Assembly (NCBI RefSeq): GCF_047634355.1
Contig: NZ_JBLIAL010000004.1
Reading direction: 5' to 3' (one strand)
Origin: Porticoccus sp002341315
GTDB lineage: Bacteria > Pseudomonadota > Gammaproteobacteria > Pseudomonadales > Porticoccaceae
Length of the DNA: 64,000 nucleotides
Position numbers and translations under genes: made by a program. Shown piece after piece: positions 26,873 to 35,869 of the stretch. Position 1 is the stretch's first letter. Each line of letters starts with the position of its first letter. The notes beneath the pieces are model-generated. The model saw only the letters and a list, made by a program, of their open reading frames with translations. It was not told where the DNA came from and did no database searches.

Positions 26873-26889
26873 TGTGACAAATTGTCGCA
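26873..26889. promoter_or_regulatory. Candidate PrrA/RegA-type operator upstream of the TonB receptor
   Basis: GTGAC (26874-26878), five bases, GTCGC (26884-26888) forms a dyad within TGTGACAAATTGTCGCA. The half-site pattern published for PrrA is GCGNC-N5-GNCGC; nine of ten defined or neutral positions agree here. It lies about 65 bp upstream of the receptor GTG start, and the receptor is encoded next to prrBA. The match to the family consensus is from memory and the function is inferred. Confidence 0.4.
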
Positions 26890-26959
26890 CTTGCTGGTCC
26901 GTAGCCTTCAATGGCGGGGGGTATTGAACCGGAAGTGATGGTGGATTGGAAATTCGCCA

Positions 26960-27250
26960 TCACAGGTGACCGCTGCAGGCTACAGAAAGCTGCCAGTAAT
27001 GAATGCCTTTGCCGACTTCTTCGGCGAGACCGGCGATTAGATTATCCACCTGTTGTTCAGGCAACAGGATTTCAAACTGCACCCGCTTCCGACGTCCACT
27101 GACCTGTTCGGCAATGGAGAGGCGGCCCTGTTCACCGTGGCCGTGCACTGGGTAGGAAGTAAAGCCGCCGACCTTTTCACAGGACAACAGGTAGTCCACC
27201 AGCTCCTCTTCCAGTTCGGGGGTGATATTGAGTACCAGCAGGACGTTCAT
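26960..27250 (-). CDS. DUF3240 family protein
   Basis: 96-residue cytoplasmic protein of the DUF3240 family (VLLVLNITPELEEELVDYLL; GFTSYPVHGHGEQ), a ferredoxin-like fold related to PII-like proteins. Members are regularly encoded beside CzcA/CusA-type heavy-metal pumps and may sense metal or regulate the pump. The start overlaps the pump stop codon by 4 bp, so it is the fourth gene of the efflux operon. It contains one Cys in the N-terminal half (LLSCEKVGG), one near the C-terminus (SVACSGHL) and His residues that could bind metal. Confidence 0.85.
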   Translation of the reverse strand: MNVLLVLNITPELEEELVDYLLSCEKVGGFTSYPVHGHGEQGRLSIAEQVSGRRKRVQFEILLPEQQVDNLIAGLAEEVGKGIHYWQLSVACSGHL

Positions 27251-30200
27251 ACAAGGTCTCCTGACAGATTGTGGTCAGTGCTGTGAAAAAAATAGCGATA
27301 GATCACCGGTAGCAGGAACAGGGTCAACAGGGTGGAGCTGATCAGCCCTCCAATCACCACGATGGCCAGGGGCTTTTGTAATTCAGAACCGGGGCCGCTG
27401 GCTGCCAATAGAGGCAACAGACCAAAAGCACAGGTGCTGGCAGTCATCATGACCGGGCGCAGGCGTCGCAGTGCGCCCTGTTTCACTACCTCGGCCATGG
27501 GCAGCCCCTTCGCTTGCAGGTAATTAAAGTGAGACATCATCACCACGCCGTTCATCACCGCGATACCGAGCAGGGCAATAAAACCCACCGAGGCGGGAAC
27601 CGACAGGAATTCGCCGGTGAGCCACAGGGCCAGCAGGCCGCCGGTGAGGGCGAAGGGGATGTTGGAGAGGATGATGGCGGTTTGTTTCAGGGAGCCGAAG
27701 GTAATGAACAGCAGCAGGGTGATCAGACCCAGCGCCACCGGCACCACCAGCGTCAGCCGGGCAGCGGCTCGCTGCTGGTTCTCGAACTGGCCGCCCCAGG
27801 CCAGGGAGTAGCTCTGGGGCAGGTCGATATCTGCGGCGATGGCGGCCTTGGCCTCATCGACGAAGCCCACCAGATCGCGTCCCTCCACATTGGTGCGCAC
27901 CACTGCAAAGCGCTGACCGGACTCGCGGGAAACCCCAACCGGTCCTTCGATACGGCGGATATCTGCCAGCTCTGCAAGGGGAATGGTGCCGCCGTCAACC
28001 AGGTTGATGCGGCTCCGTTGAAGTTGCATCACGCCGTCCCCTTGGGGTTTGTGATAGCGCAGCATCAATGGCACCCGGGCGGTGTGTTCAATAATGTTGC
28101 CCAGGGGCAGTCCCTCTATTTCCGCCCGCAGGCGATTCTGCAGGGCTTCCACGTCAATGCCCAGCATGCCGGCCCGCTGGCGGTTCACGCTCACCTGCAG
28201 GTACTGGGCTCCCTCGTTAATCGTGGCAGTGGTATCCACGGCGCCGTCGATGGTCTCCACCCGCGCGGAAATAGCTTGGGTCAATTGGTTTAAAGTGGCC
28301 AGATCCGGGCCGAACACCTTGATGGCGATGTCGCCCCGGGAGCCGGTGAGCATCTCCGAGACGCGCATGTTGATGGGCTGGGTGAAGCCGTAGTTGATGC
28401 CGGGAAAGCGCTCCAGTACCGCGCGCAGTTTCTGCTCGATTTCCGCCTTGCTGTCGGCCTGCCATTCCGCCATCGGTTTCAGTTGCAGGAACACGTCGGT
28501 TTCGTTGAGGCCCATGGGGTCCATGCCAATTTCATCAGAGCCGCTGCGGGAGACGATGCGCTGAATTTCCGGCACATTACTCAGCAGTTCCTTTTCCACC
28601 TGTTTGACGATGCGGGTATTGTTTTCCAGATTGATGGAGGGAATCGATTCCAACTGCACGATGATGTCGCCCTCGTCCATGGTGGGCATGAAGGTTTTGC
28701 CCACCAGCGGGAACACCAAAACCGATACCACCAGCAGTGCGGCGGAACCCCCCACCAGCCAGCGGGGTTTGGCAAGCGCCTTGTCCAGCAGTGGTTCATA
28801 GGCTCGCAGCAACTGGCGGCTGAGCCAGGGCTCGCGTTCGCTGCCCTTGCGGATCATGAAGGAAGCCAGCACTGGGATGGCGGTGAGAGACAGCGCCAGG
28901 GATCCCAGCAGAGCGAACACGATGGTCAGGGTCACCGGGCCGAACAGTTTGCCCTCCAGCCCCTGCAGGGTCAGCAGTGGCAGAAACACGATGACGATGA
29001 TGGCGACACCGGAGGTGACCGGCACCGCCACATCCTTTACTGCCCGGAAAATGATGTGCAGGCGGGGTAGGGGCGTGCCGCCGTTTTTCTGTCGCGCCTG
29101 TTGTTGGCCCTCTTGTCGGGACAGTGCCGAGACAATGTTCTCGACAATAACGATGGCAGAGTCCACCAACATGCCGATGGCAATCACCAGGCCGCCGAGG
29201 CTCATCAGGTTGGCGGACATGCCCATGCGGTCCATCATGAAAAAGGTGAACAGCGCTGACAGGGGTAGGATCAATGAGACAGTTATCGCGGCGCGCCAGT
29301 TGCCGAGGAAGAGCACCAATAGAACCACTACCAGCACCACCGCTTCCAGCAGTGCTAGGCTCACTGTACCCACCGCCCGCTCGATCAGCACGCTGCGGTC
29401 GTAGAATACATTGATGGCAGTCCCCTCCGGCAGGCTGGTTTGCAGTTCTGCCAGTTTGTCCTGCACGCCGGCCACTACGTTTCTGGCGTTGGCCCCGCTC
29501 AGGCCGATCACCAGCCCCTGTACCACTTCTTCCTCGCCATTGGCGGTGACCGAGCCGTAGCGCTCCAGGCTGCCGAGGGAAATGTTGGCAATCTGGCTGA
29601 GGGGAATGGACTGGCCGAGGGCGTTGTCGAGGCGAATGGCCGCCAGATCCTCCAGGGAGGTGAGGGCACCGGCCACTCGCACCAGGATGGCTTCCTCGCC
29701 CTGATCCAGTCGGCCAGCCCCATCGTTGCGGTTGTTGGCCTGCAGGGCGGCGACGATATCGGCGTTGGTTACCTGCATCTGAGCCATTGCCTCCCGGCGC
29801 GGTGCCACCTCATAGGTTTTGACAAAACCACCCAGCGCGTTCACGTCGGCCACGCCGGGCACCGTGCGCAGAGCGGGGCGGATGGTCCAGTCCAGCAGGT
29901 AGCGCCGCTGTTGCAGGGAGAGATTGTCGTTGTCCACGGTGAACATGAACATGTCACTGAGCGGTGTGCTCATGGGGGCCAGTCCCCCGCTGATATTGCC
30001 GGGCAGATCGCTCCAGATATTGTTCAACCGCTCGGTGACCTGCTGGCGGGCCCAGTAGATGTCGGTTCCCTCGGCGAAGTCTAGGGTGATGGCGCTGAGG
30101 GCGTATTTGGAAATGGAGCGCAGCACTGTCTGGTCGGGGATGCCGAGCAGTTCCACTTCGATAGGCTGGGTGATCAGTGATTCCACTTCTTCCGGTGTCA

Positions 30201-30366
30201 TGCCCGGCGATTTGATAATCAGTTTTACTTGGGTGGGTGAGATATCCGGAAAAGCATCGATGGGCAGGTTCAGCATGGCACGGCTGCCGAAACCGATCAG
30301 CAGCAGTGTCAGTAAGCCGATCAACAATCGCTGGCAGAGGGAAAACTGAATCAGGCGACTCAACAT
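27247..30366 (-). CDS. Heavy-metal efflux RND permease (CzcA/CusA family)
   Basis: 1039-residue inner-membrane proton-driven pump of the HME-RND family, exporting metal ions through a tripartite complex. It has twelve membrane helices and two large periplasmic loops. The N-terminus (MLSRLIQFSLCQRLLIGLLTLLLIGFG) and the loop LPIDAFPDISPTQV are typical. Helix 4 contains GMLVDSAIVIVENIVSAL with the proton-relay Asp and Glu. That helix-4 sequence does not match clearly either the cobalt/zinc/cadmium or the copper/silver signatures I know, so the metal cannot be assigned from it. It overlaps the adaptor gene by one base and DUF3240 by four. Confidence 0.92.
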   Translation of the reverse strand: MLSRLIQFSLCQRLLIGLLTLLLIGFGSRAMLNLPIDAFPDISPTQVKLIIKSPGMTPEEVESLITQPIEVELLGIPDQTVLRSISKYALSAITLDFAEGTDIYWARQQVTERLNNIWSDLPGNISGGLAPMSTPLSDMFMFTVDNDNLSLQQRRYLLDWTIRPALRTVPGVADVNALGGFVKTYEVAPRREAMAQMQVTNADIVAALQANNRNDGAGRLDQGEEAILVRVAGALTSLEDLAAIRLDNALGQSIPLSQIANISLGSLERYGSVTANGEEEVVQGLVIGLSGANARNVVAGVQDKLAELQTSLPEGTAINVFYDRSVLIERAVGTVSLALLEAVVLVVVLLVLFLGNWRAAITVSLILPLSALFTFFMMDRMGMSANLMSLGGLVIAIGMLVDSAIVIVENIVSALSRQEGQQQARQKNGGTPLPRLHIIFRAVKDVAVPVTSGVAIIVIVFLPLLTLQGLEGKLFGPVTLTIVFALLGSLALSLTAIPVLASFMIRKGSEREPWLSRQLLRAYEPLLDKALAKPRWLVGGSAALLVVSVLVFPLVGKTFMPTMDEGDIIVQLESIPSINLENNTRIVKQVEKELLSNVPEIQRIVSRSGSDEIGMDPMGLNETDVFLQLKPMAEWQADSKAEIEQKLRAVLERFPGINYGFTQPINMRVSEMLTGSRGDIAIKVFGPDLATLNQLTQAISARVETIDGAVDTTATINEGAQYLQVSVNRQRAGMLGIDVEALQNRLRAEIEGLPLGNIIEHTARVPLMLRYHKPQGDGVMQLQRSRINLVDGGTIPLAELADIRRIEGPVGVSRESGQRFAVVRTNVEGRDLVGFVDEAKAAIAADIDLPQSYSLAWGGQFENQQRAAARLTLVVPVALGLITLLLFITFGSLKQTAIILSNIPFALTGGLLALWLTGEFLSVPASVGFIALLGIAVMNGVVMMSHFNYLQAKGLPMAEVVKQGALRRLRPVMMTASTCAFGLLPLLAASGPGSELQKPLAIVVIGGLISSTLLTLFLLPVIYRYFFHSTDHNLSGDLV

Positions 30367-31499
30367 TATTCGGTGCCCCCGAGTCCCAACTGGATACCTT
30401 TCAGCAGGGCTGTGCCCTCTACCACCAGTTCTTCGCCGGGGGAAATGCCTCCAGTGGCCAGGTAGTTATTGCCCATGGGTAACAGAGCGACAGCTCGGGC
30501 TTCAATGCCATTTTCACTGCGCACATAAATAGTGGTGGCATTGCCTGAATGGGTTACCGCTGCTGCGGGGACCAACACACCCCGGGCCAGGGGCGGCAGG
30601 GTAAGCATCAGGGTCTGGCCCGGCAGAGCGGTCTGTGATTGCTCCAGGGCCGCCATGATATCTACCATCTGGGTGGTGGGGTTTACGGCGGCATTCTTGT
30701 ATTTGAGGATCGCCGTTCTGTCTGTGTCCGTCAGTTGCAGACGGTCACCCACTTCCAGGCTTGCTGCCAGCACTGCGGGTACAGCGGCTTCGAGCCATAG
30801 CTCGGAGTCCGCCTGCAGGGTGGCGACCGGGGTGTTGGCGGGCACCGCCTGTCCGGCATTGAACAGGCGTTCACTGAGTTTTCCTGCAGCCGGAGACTTG
30901 ATCGGGTATTCACCGGGTTGCCGTTTGCCGCTGGGCAGCTGGGCCAGGTCTGTGTCAGTAAACCCGGCCCTGGTGAGTTGTTGCCGGTGGGATGCCAGGG
31001 TGAATTCCACCTGCTGTAGACGGCGTCGGGTTTGTTGTAGCCGCTGTCTGGCGATGATGCCTTCCTTGAACAGTTCGTTATCACGGTCGAATTCATAGCG
31101 GGCCTGTTCCAGGTCGTGGTGGGCTTTCAGCCAGGATTCCTCCACGGCCATCAGGCCCGGACTACTCAGGGTGACGATGGGTTGTCCGGCGCTGACAGCA
31201 TCTCCCGGAACCCGGTGCCAGCGAGTCAGGGTGCCGCTGTAGAGAGCAATGGCCTGGGCGCTGTGTTCGGGGGAGTTGATGACCGTCGCGGGTATGCTGT
31301 TGCCGTCGCGCAAGTCGGCGCTGCGGGCGGGTTGGAAAACCAGCTTCATGCGGACCGCTTCATCCCGGCTCAGGGGGATGGCCTCTGCTTCTTCTGCGTT
31401 CACTTTGCCGCCGGTCATCAGTGCCAGAGACAGGGCCAGTGGCAGGGCGAAAGAGAACCGATTAGTGGTCAGTTCCGACGGTTCCTTGGGGGCTTTCAT
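30366..31499 (-). CDS. Efflux RND periplasmic adaptor subunit (CzcB/CusB type)
   Basis: 377-residue membrane-fusion protein linking the RND pump to the outer-membrane channel. An N-terminal signal-like segment (FALPLALSLALMTGGKVNA) is followed by a barrel-sandwich domain (SGTLTRWHRVPGDAVSAGQPIVTLSSP), an alpha-hairpin (VEESWLKAHHDLEQARYEFD...RQRLQQTRRRLQQVEF), the second half of the lipoyl-like domain (KSPAAGKLSERLFNAGQAVPANTP) and beta-barrel domains. It overlaps the TolC-family gene by 4 bp and the pump gene by 1 bp. Confidence 0.9.
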   Translation of the reverse strand: MKAPKEPSELTTNRFSFALPLALSLALMTGGKVNAEEAEAIPLSRDEAVRMKLVFQPARSADLRDGNSIPATVINSPEHSAQAIALYSGTLTRWHRVPGDAVSAGQPIVTLSSPGLMAVEESWLKAHHDLEQARYEFDRDNELFKEGIIARQRLQQTRRRLQQVEFTLASHRQQLTRAGFTDTDLAQLPSGKRQPGEYPIKSPAAGKLSERLFNAGQAVPANTPVATLQADSELWLEAAVPAVLAASLEVGDRLQLTDTDRTAILKYKNAAVNPTTQMVDIMAALEQSQTALPGQTLMLTLPPLARGVLVPAAAVTHSGNATTIYVRSENGIEARAVALLPMGNNYLATGGISPGEELVVEGTALLKGIQLGLGGTE

Positions 31500-32185
31500 G
31501 GCAGTACTCCAACGGTTTGATTGAATTCGGAGGCCAGTCGCTGTTGATCCAGCTCCGTCAGTTGGTATTGCAGGCGACTCTCCCGGTACCGCCGCAGGGC
31601 TTGAATGGCGGGCAAAATGTCGGTTTCACCCAGGGAGAAGGCTTTCTTTGCCATCTGCCAGTGCTGCCGATGCAGCGCCTGCCGCTCCTTGCCCAGTTCA
31701 AGGGAGCGGCGGGTGGATTCCAGCTGGTGCTCCACCTCGTGCAGTTGTTGTTGCAACTCTCGGTGGGTCTGCATGACACGGACTTCCGCTTCCGTGGCGG
31801 CGAGGCGCGCGGCACTGCTTTTTGCGGAAATATAGTTGCCGCCGCCAAAGGGTACGGTGATGGCGATGCCGAGACTGTCGATATCCTCCTCGCCACTGCT
31901 ACCGCGTTCCCGGCGCATGCCCATGAACAGGGTGGGGTTGCCGGCGCTATCGTGTCGCGCCAGTTGTGCCTGCAGTTGTCGGCTTTTCGCTTGATCCTGC
32001 AAGAAGCCCAGCAGAGGGTGCCCGGAGTCGATGACCTGTCGTTGGCTACGTTCTTCCGAGAAGGCCACTGACGGGCGCCGATGGAGACCGGTGACTATCT
32101 GGTAATTGCGTTGGGCATCCACCAGCGCCGCCTCACTGTCCAGCAACCGCTGCTCAGCCTCCAGCACCAGTCCCCGGCTTTGCAT
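31496..32185 (-). pseudogene. 5'-truncated TolC-family outer-membrane factor (CzcC-like)
   Basis: 229 residues corresponding only to the C-terminal half of a TolC/CzcC outer-membrane factor, which is normally about 400-450 residues. The long helices (VLEAEQRLLDSEAALVDAQRNYQ, LQQQLHEVEHQLESTRRSLEL) and the segment LGIAITVPFGGGNYISAK are typical of the second repeat. Signal peptide and first repeat are missing. An ATG exists at 32185, but an in-frame stop lies a few codons further upstream and the sequence beyond about 32,190 belongs to an unrelated gene on the other strand. The fragment cannot be exported, so the efflux complex probably borrows another channel unless this is an assembly artefact. 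Confidence 0.82.
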
Positions 32186-32189
32186 CAGC

Positions 32190-33572
32190 GCGGAATGGCG
32201 AACAGCGGTAGTTCAGGTCCTCGCCTACAAGGGAGATGAGCTCTATAACCAGGGCTCTGGCGTGGTGGTTGCTGATGGCGGCGTGATTATCACCAGTGCA
32301 CACCTTCTTGAGCATGCTGACAAATATGTTGTCCTTGATAGTCAAGGGCAGAAACTGCAGGCCGTGATGGTCAAGGCGGACGCCGCCAGTGATATGGCAG
32401 TCCTGCGAGCGGCTTCTCTGACGTCTTCTCCTCTGATTTTTTCCCAAGATACAGCCTCGGACAAAGGCACGCTGGAGGTGGCTGGGTATTGGCACAAAAC
32501 CGAAGAAACGCCACGTAGTACCTTTTTTGGATTTTCGAACAAGCCCAAGTTTGTTGCAGTGATTGTCCCAGAGCTGAAATGGACCAAAGCGCTGTTCGAT
32601 ACATCCCAAGAGGAAACTGGTTATGTGAAGTTGGTGACAGCTATGGGTCGCGGTGGCTATGGTGCCCCCCTGGTGAATCGCTGTGGTCAACTGTCTGGGG
32701 TGATCAGGAGCAAGCCAGGGGCAACTCTCAAAGAGCTTTGGCGAGCTCACACCCCTGTGGGTGCTACTGCTGTGCCACTCTCCCGTCTTGAAAGTTTTTT
32801 GGCCTCGCTATCTATTTCTCCACTTAAAGCGGATTCCCCTTGCCTAAGTGTCGTGGAGCAGCAGAAACTTGCTGAAGCCGCCAAACAGCAGGAAGTCGAA
32901 GCGGCTAAAAAACAGGCGAAGGAAGCGGAAGACGCAGCAAAAAAAGCCAAGGCTGATGCGGATAAAGCCAAGGAGGATACGCAACAAGAACGCCAAGCCC
33001 GCGAAGATGCGGAAAAAGAGCGAGAGGAGATCACGACCATTGTTGCTGATATCAACAGCAATGCAGAATTGATCGATTCGGAAAATGCCCATATCAAGAA
33101 GCAGAACCAAACATTGTTCTGGGGCGCTGTGGCTGCGATTGTGATCGGGGTGCTAATTGCGGTATTACTGTTAATCAAGCGCCGCAAGGACTTGTCTGTT
33201 GCTAGCAAAGCCCTGTTGGCGGCATCCGCCAGTTTTGGTGACTGCCGTTTTGAAGGCCGTGACTCTTCTAACGCGCCCATTGCTTTTCTGGTGCTGGGTA
33301 AAGATCTGATGCAGCGTCAGAATGGCCTAGTCGTGGGGCGGAATCCTGAGCTAGCGCAAGTAGTGATTGCCGATGACACGGTGAGTCGACAGCACGCCCA
33401 ACTTTATATTAAAGAAAATTATTTGCATATCAAAGACTTGGGATCAACAGGTGGTACCCGGGTCAACGGTGTGGCTGTGTCGGAGGAAGGCGCGGCACTG
33501 ATTACCGGAGATAAAGTCGATTTTGGTCAGGTGCAGTGCACATTGACAGTTTTGGAGCGCACGAAGTCGTGA
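32190..33572 (+). pseudogene. 5'-truncated trypsin-fold / coiled-coil / FHA membrane protein
   Basis: About 460 residues remain. Order: trypsin-like domain beginning within its first strand (EWRTAVVQVLAYK), an Ala/Lys/Glu coiled coil (encoded 32850-33045), one membrane helix (FWGAVAAIVIGVLIAVLLLI), then an FHA domain (VVGRNPE...SRQHAQLYI...DLGSTGGTRVNG). The signal peptide and gene start are missing; the frame is open upstream to 32106, but only across the antisense of the TolC fragment. The catalytic triad is also broken: His (ITSAHLLE) and Asp (SDMAVL) are present, but the Ser motif reads GGYGAPL, with Tyr at 32658-32660. It is thus a pseudo-protease even if translated. The stop overlaps the next gene (TGATG). 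Confidence 0.75.
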
Positions 33573-35008
33573 TGCTAATCAACGAGCGCAATAAAGTAGC
33601 TACCGTATTCAGTGTTGCCTGTCTTATTGGTGTCGTTCTGTTCTTGGCCGGAGGGCGTTTGGCTTTTGCAGGTAAGACCTACGAAAATCATGTGGTCAAG
33701 GTTAATGTTCTCACCGTGGACCGCAAAGGTAATGTCGGTATGGGACATGGTACGGGTTTTGTGATCAACGATGAGGGACATATAGTTACCAACTGGCATG
33801 TGGTGAACAATGCAGCTGCTATTTTTGTCTTACGGGATGGTCAGCGTATTGATGCCATGCAGGGATTTGATGTGGCGAATAAATTTGTCGGAACCAATGT
33901 GGAAGACAATCCCTGGACATCGAAAGACCTCGACTTGGCTATCCTCAAAGTCAAGCCAGAATACTGGAACCAATTAAATTTGGAGCCAGTGACTCTAGCC
34001 AATCAACGACCGCTACAGGGCAGTATAGTGGCAACCCAGGGCTATCCGGGTATTGCCGATCAGACGGCGGTAAAATCTCAGGACATTACCGCCTATTCAA
34101 CCTATGCCGCGCACAATCTTGCCCGGATTATCGAGGGTGGTCGGTGGTCTGGTACCGAACAAAACATTGTGCAGTTGCTGCACACTATTCCGACCTCTGG
34201 GGGAAACAGTGGTGGCCCCGTTTTTGACGAGTGCGGGAGGGTGGTCGGTGTACACAGCGCATCTCCTACGGAGACTGCACGCCTGTTTGACTCGAAGGGC
34301 CGTCAATTGGACGCGATGGGTGTGGTTTCCAACGCTGCCTATGGGCTGGCCTCAGATATTTCAGAGTTGATCCGGGTTTTGGACAGTAAGGGCATAAAAT
34401 ATTTTCTTGATGAAAGTGTCTGTTACTCCAAACAGGATCTGTACGAAGAAGAAAATAGAAAACTTTCCAAAATACTACAATTTTCTCTCTATTTTGGTGG
34501 TGCGGCACTGGTCATCATTGGCATTATTCTGGTTCATCTGTTGCGAAGCCCGGCTGCGCGGCAACAGATTAGTCATGCGGTGGAAAGCTATTCTCGCTCA
34601 CTTCGTGCCTCTCGTCCCCAGTCGAAGTCTCCTTCTGCCGGTGCAGTGCGCTCTTCCCAACCGGCGGCGACTGTGCTGGATGCTCCCAAGATAAACCTGA
34701 TTCTGGATGGGTATGGAGCAAACCGGCAACGTTACCGCTTGGTGATAAGCGGAGATCAGTTATATCGAGGTGATGTGGTGGTGGGCCGCAGCCCTGATGA
34801 TTCTGCCTATGCCGTTAACGAAGACAGTATTTCCCGTCGGCACTGTGCTTTCTATGCACAAGGTAATAATCTCTATGTCCGGGACATCAATTCCACCAAT
34901 GGTACATTCGTAAATGGCAGGCAGCTTTCATCAGGTGAAAGTGTACCGTTGGAAAATGGCGCGGAAGTCAGGTTGGGTGGTGTGAAATTTAAGGTGATTT
35001 CCGGTTAA
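33572..35008 (+). CDS. Periplasmic trypsin-like protease with membrane anchor and cytoplasmic FHA domain
   Basis: About 478 residues. A signal peptide (cleavage near AFA-GK, residue 33) is followed by a trypsin-like domain (about 35-285) with a complete triad: His76 (VTNWHVV), Asp120 (DLDLAILKV) and Ser212 (TSGGNSGGPVFDECG). A membrane helix (about 301-323), a basic/Ser-rich linker, and a C-terminal FHA domain (about 380-478; VVGRSPDD...SISRRHCAF...DINSTNGTFVNG) follow. The topology places protease and phosphothreonine reader on opposite sides of the inner membrane. ATG 33572 overlaps the previous stop. It is an intact paralogue of the upstream gene. Function is inferred: envelope proteolysis coupled to kinase signalling. 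Confidence 0.86.
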   Translation: MLINERNKVATVFSVACLIGVVLFLAGGRLAFAGKTYENHVVKVNVLTVDRKGNVGMGHGTGFVINDEGHIVTNWHVVNNAAAIFVLRDGQRIDAMQGFDVANKFVGTNVEDNPWTSKDLDLAILKVKPEYWNQLNLEPVTLANQRPLQGSIVATQGYPGIADQTAVKSQDITAYSTYAAHNLARIIEGGRWSGTEQNIVQLLHTIPTSGGNSGGPVFDECGRVVGVHSASPTETARLFDSKGRQLDAMGVVSNAAYGLASDISELIRVLDSKGIKYFLDESVCYSKQDLYEEENRKLSKILQFSLYFGGAALVIIGIILVHLLRSPAARQQISHAVESYSRSLRASRPQSKSPSAGAVRSSQPAATVLDAPKINLILDGYGANRQRYRLVISGDQLYRGDVVVGRSPDDSAYAVNEDSISRRHCAFYAQGNNLYVRDINSTNGTFVNGRQLSSGESVPLENGAEVRLGGVKFKVISG

Positions 35009-35039
35009 TTTTGATGATGAGTGGAGATGGAGAAAAGAC

Positions 35040-35854
35040 ATGAAACTGAAAAGGAAAGCCTTGGTCAGTGGCGTTGTAGCAGTATCCTTGACTCTGGGGG
35101 GTGTGCTTCTATGACGGAAGAACAAAAGGCTTCCTGGGGCAAGGTAGCCGGTGCAGTGGGTGGCGGTGTGATTGCGGAAAAGCTCTCAGAGGATATGGAT
35201 AACGATGCCCTTCGCGCGGCAGCCATCCTCGCTGGTGCGGCGGCAGGTGCTTATATTGGTGACCAGTTTGCCAAAGTGTTGAGCCGGCGTGACCAGGAAA
35301 AGTTGTTTGCTGCTCAGCAACAAGCGGCTGGAACTGGTCAGAGAGTCACTTTTTCCGGTGATGATGGAGTCACCGGTCAGGTCAGTGTGCTTGACGACCA
35401 GCCTGTGAGCCGAGAAGAAAAAACGGTTAAGCTTAAAGTGTTGAAGCAGAAAGTAGAGCAGACTCCACCGCTGAGCTTGATCGGTGCACCCTACAGTCCG
35501 AAGAGTGTTACTAATGTGCGCAGTGGCCCCGGGACGGACTATAAAATAGTTTCCCAGTTGGCCGGGAACCAATCGGTTCAAGTGATTGGTGAGGCCCTGC
35601 CGGATAAAAAGTGGTACCTCATTTCCCAGCTCCCTGATGGCACTGCTGGAGGTTATGTGTACCGTCCATTGATGTCCCCATCGAACCAGCCGGTAAGTTA
35701 TGCCCAGGCTTCCACGGAATCTGTATCCGAGGTAAAAGTACAGGCCAGCAGTGTTTGTAAAACAGTCAGACAGGAAGTGACCACAGCAGATGGAACTATT
35801 ACAGAAGATTTGCGGGTCTGTCAGCAGGGCGATGGTACCTGGAAGCTGGTTTAG
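35040..35854 (+). pseudogene. SH3b / glycine-zipper lipoprotein with a frameshift in a G6 tract
   Basis: ATG 35040 has GGAG (35029-35032) 7 bp upstream and encodes a lipoprotein signal MKLKRKALVSGVVAVSLTLGG, but then reads into a stop at 35113. The expected lipobox Cys and mature protein (CASMTEEQKASWGK...) continue in the +1 frame. One more G in the run 35096-35101 (six G) would restore a perfect lipoprotein. The mature part has a glycine-zipper segment (AGAVGGGVIAEKL; ILAGAAAGAYIGDQF), a bacterial SH3 domain (SVTNVRSGPGTDYKIVSQLAG) and a C-terminal Cys pair. It could be a sequencing error in a homopolymer, a real mutation, or phase variation. It is an envelope component of the kinase operon. 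Confidence 0.75.
35096..35101 (+). repeat. G6 homopolymer at the frameshift
   Basis: Six consecutive G sit exactly between the hydrophobic signal and the lipobox Cys of the SH3b lipoprotein. Seven (or four) G would put both halves in one frame. This is the place where a slipped-strand or base-calling error would have the observed effect. Confidence 0.8.
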
Positions 35855-35869
35855 GCTATTAACTGAAGA

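Noticed and set aside
27514..28293. 259-codon His/Gln-rich plus-strand frame inside the RND pump gene
   Set aside because: Antisense to an intact HME-RND permease; low-complexity shadow translation.
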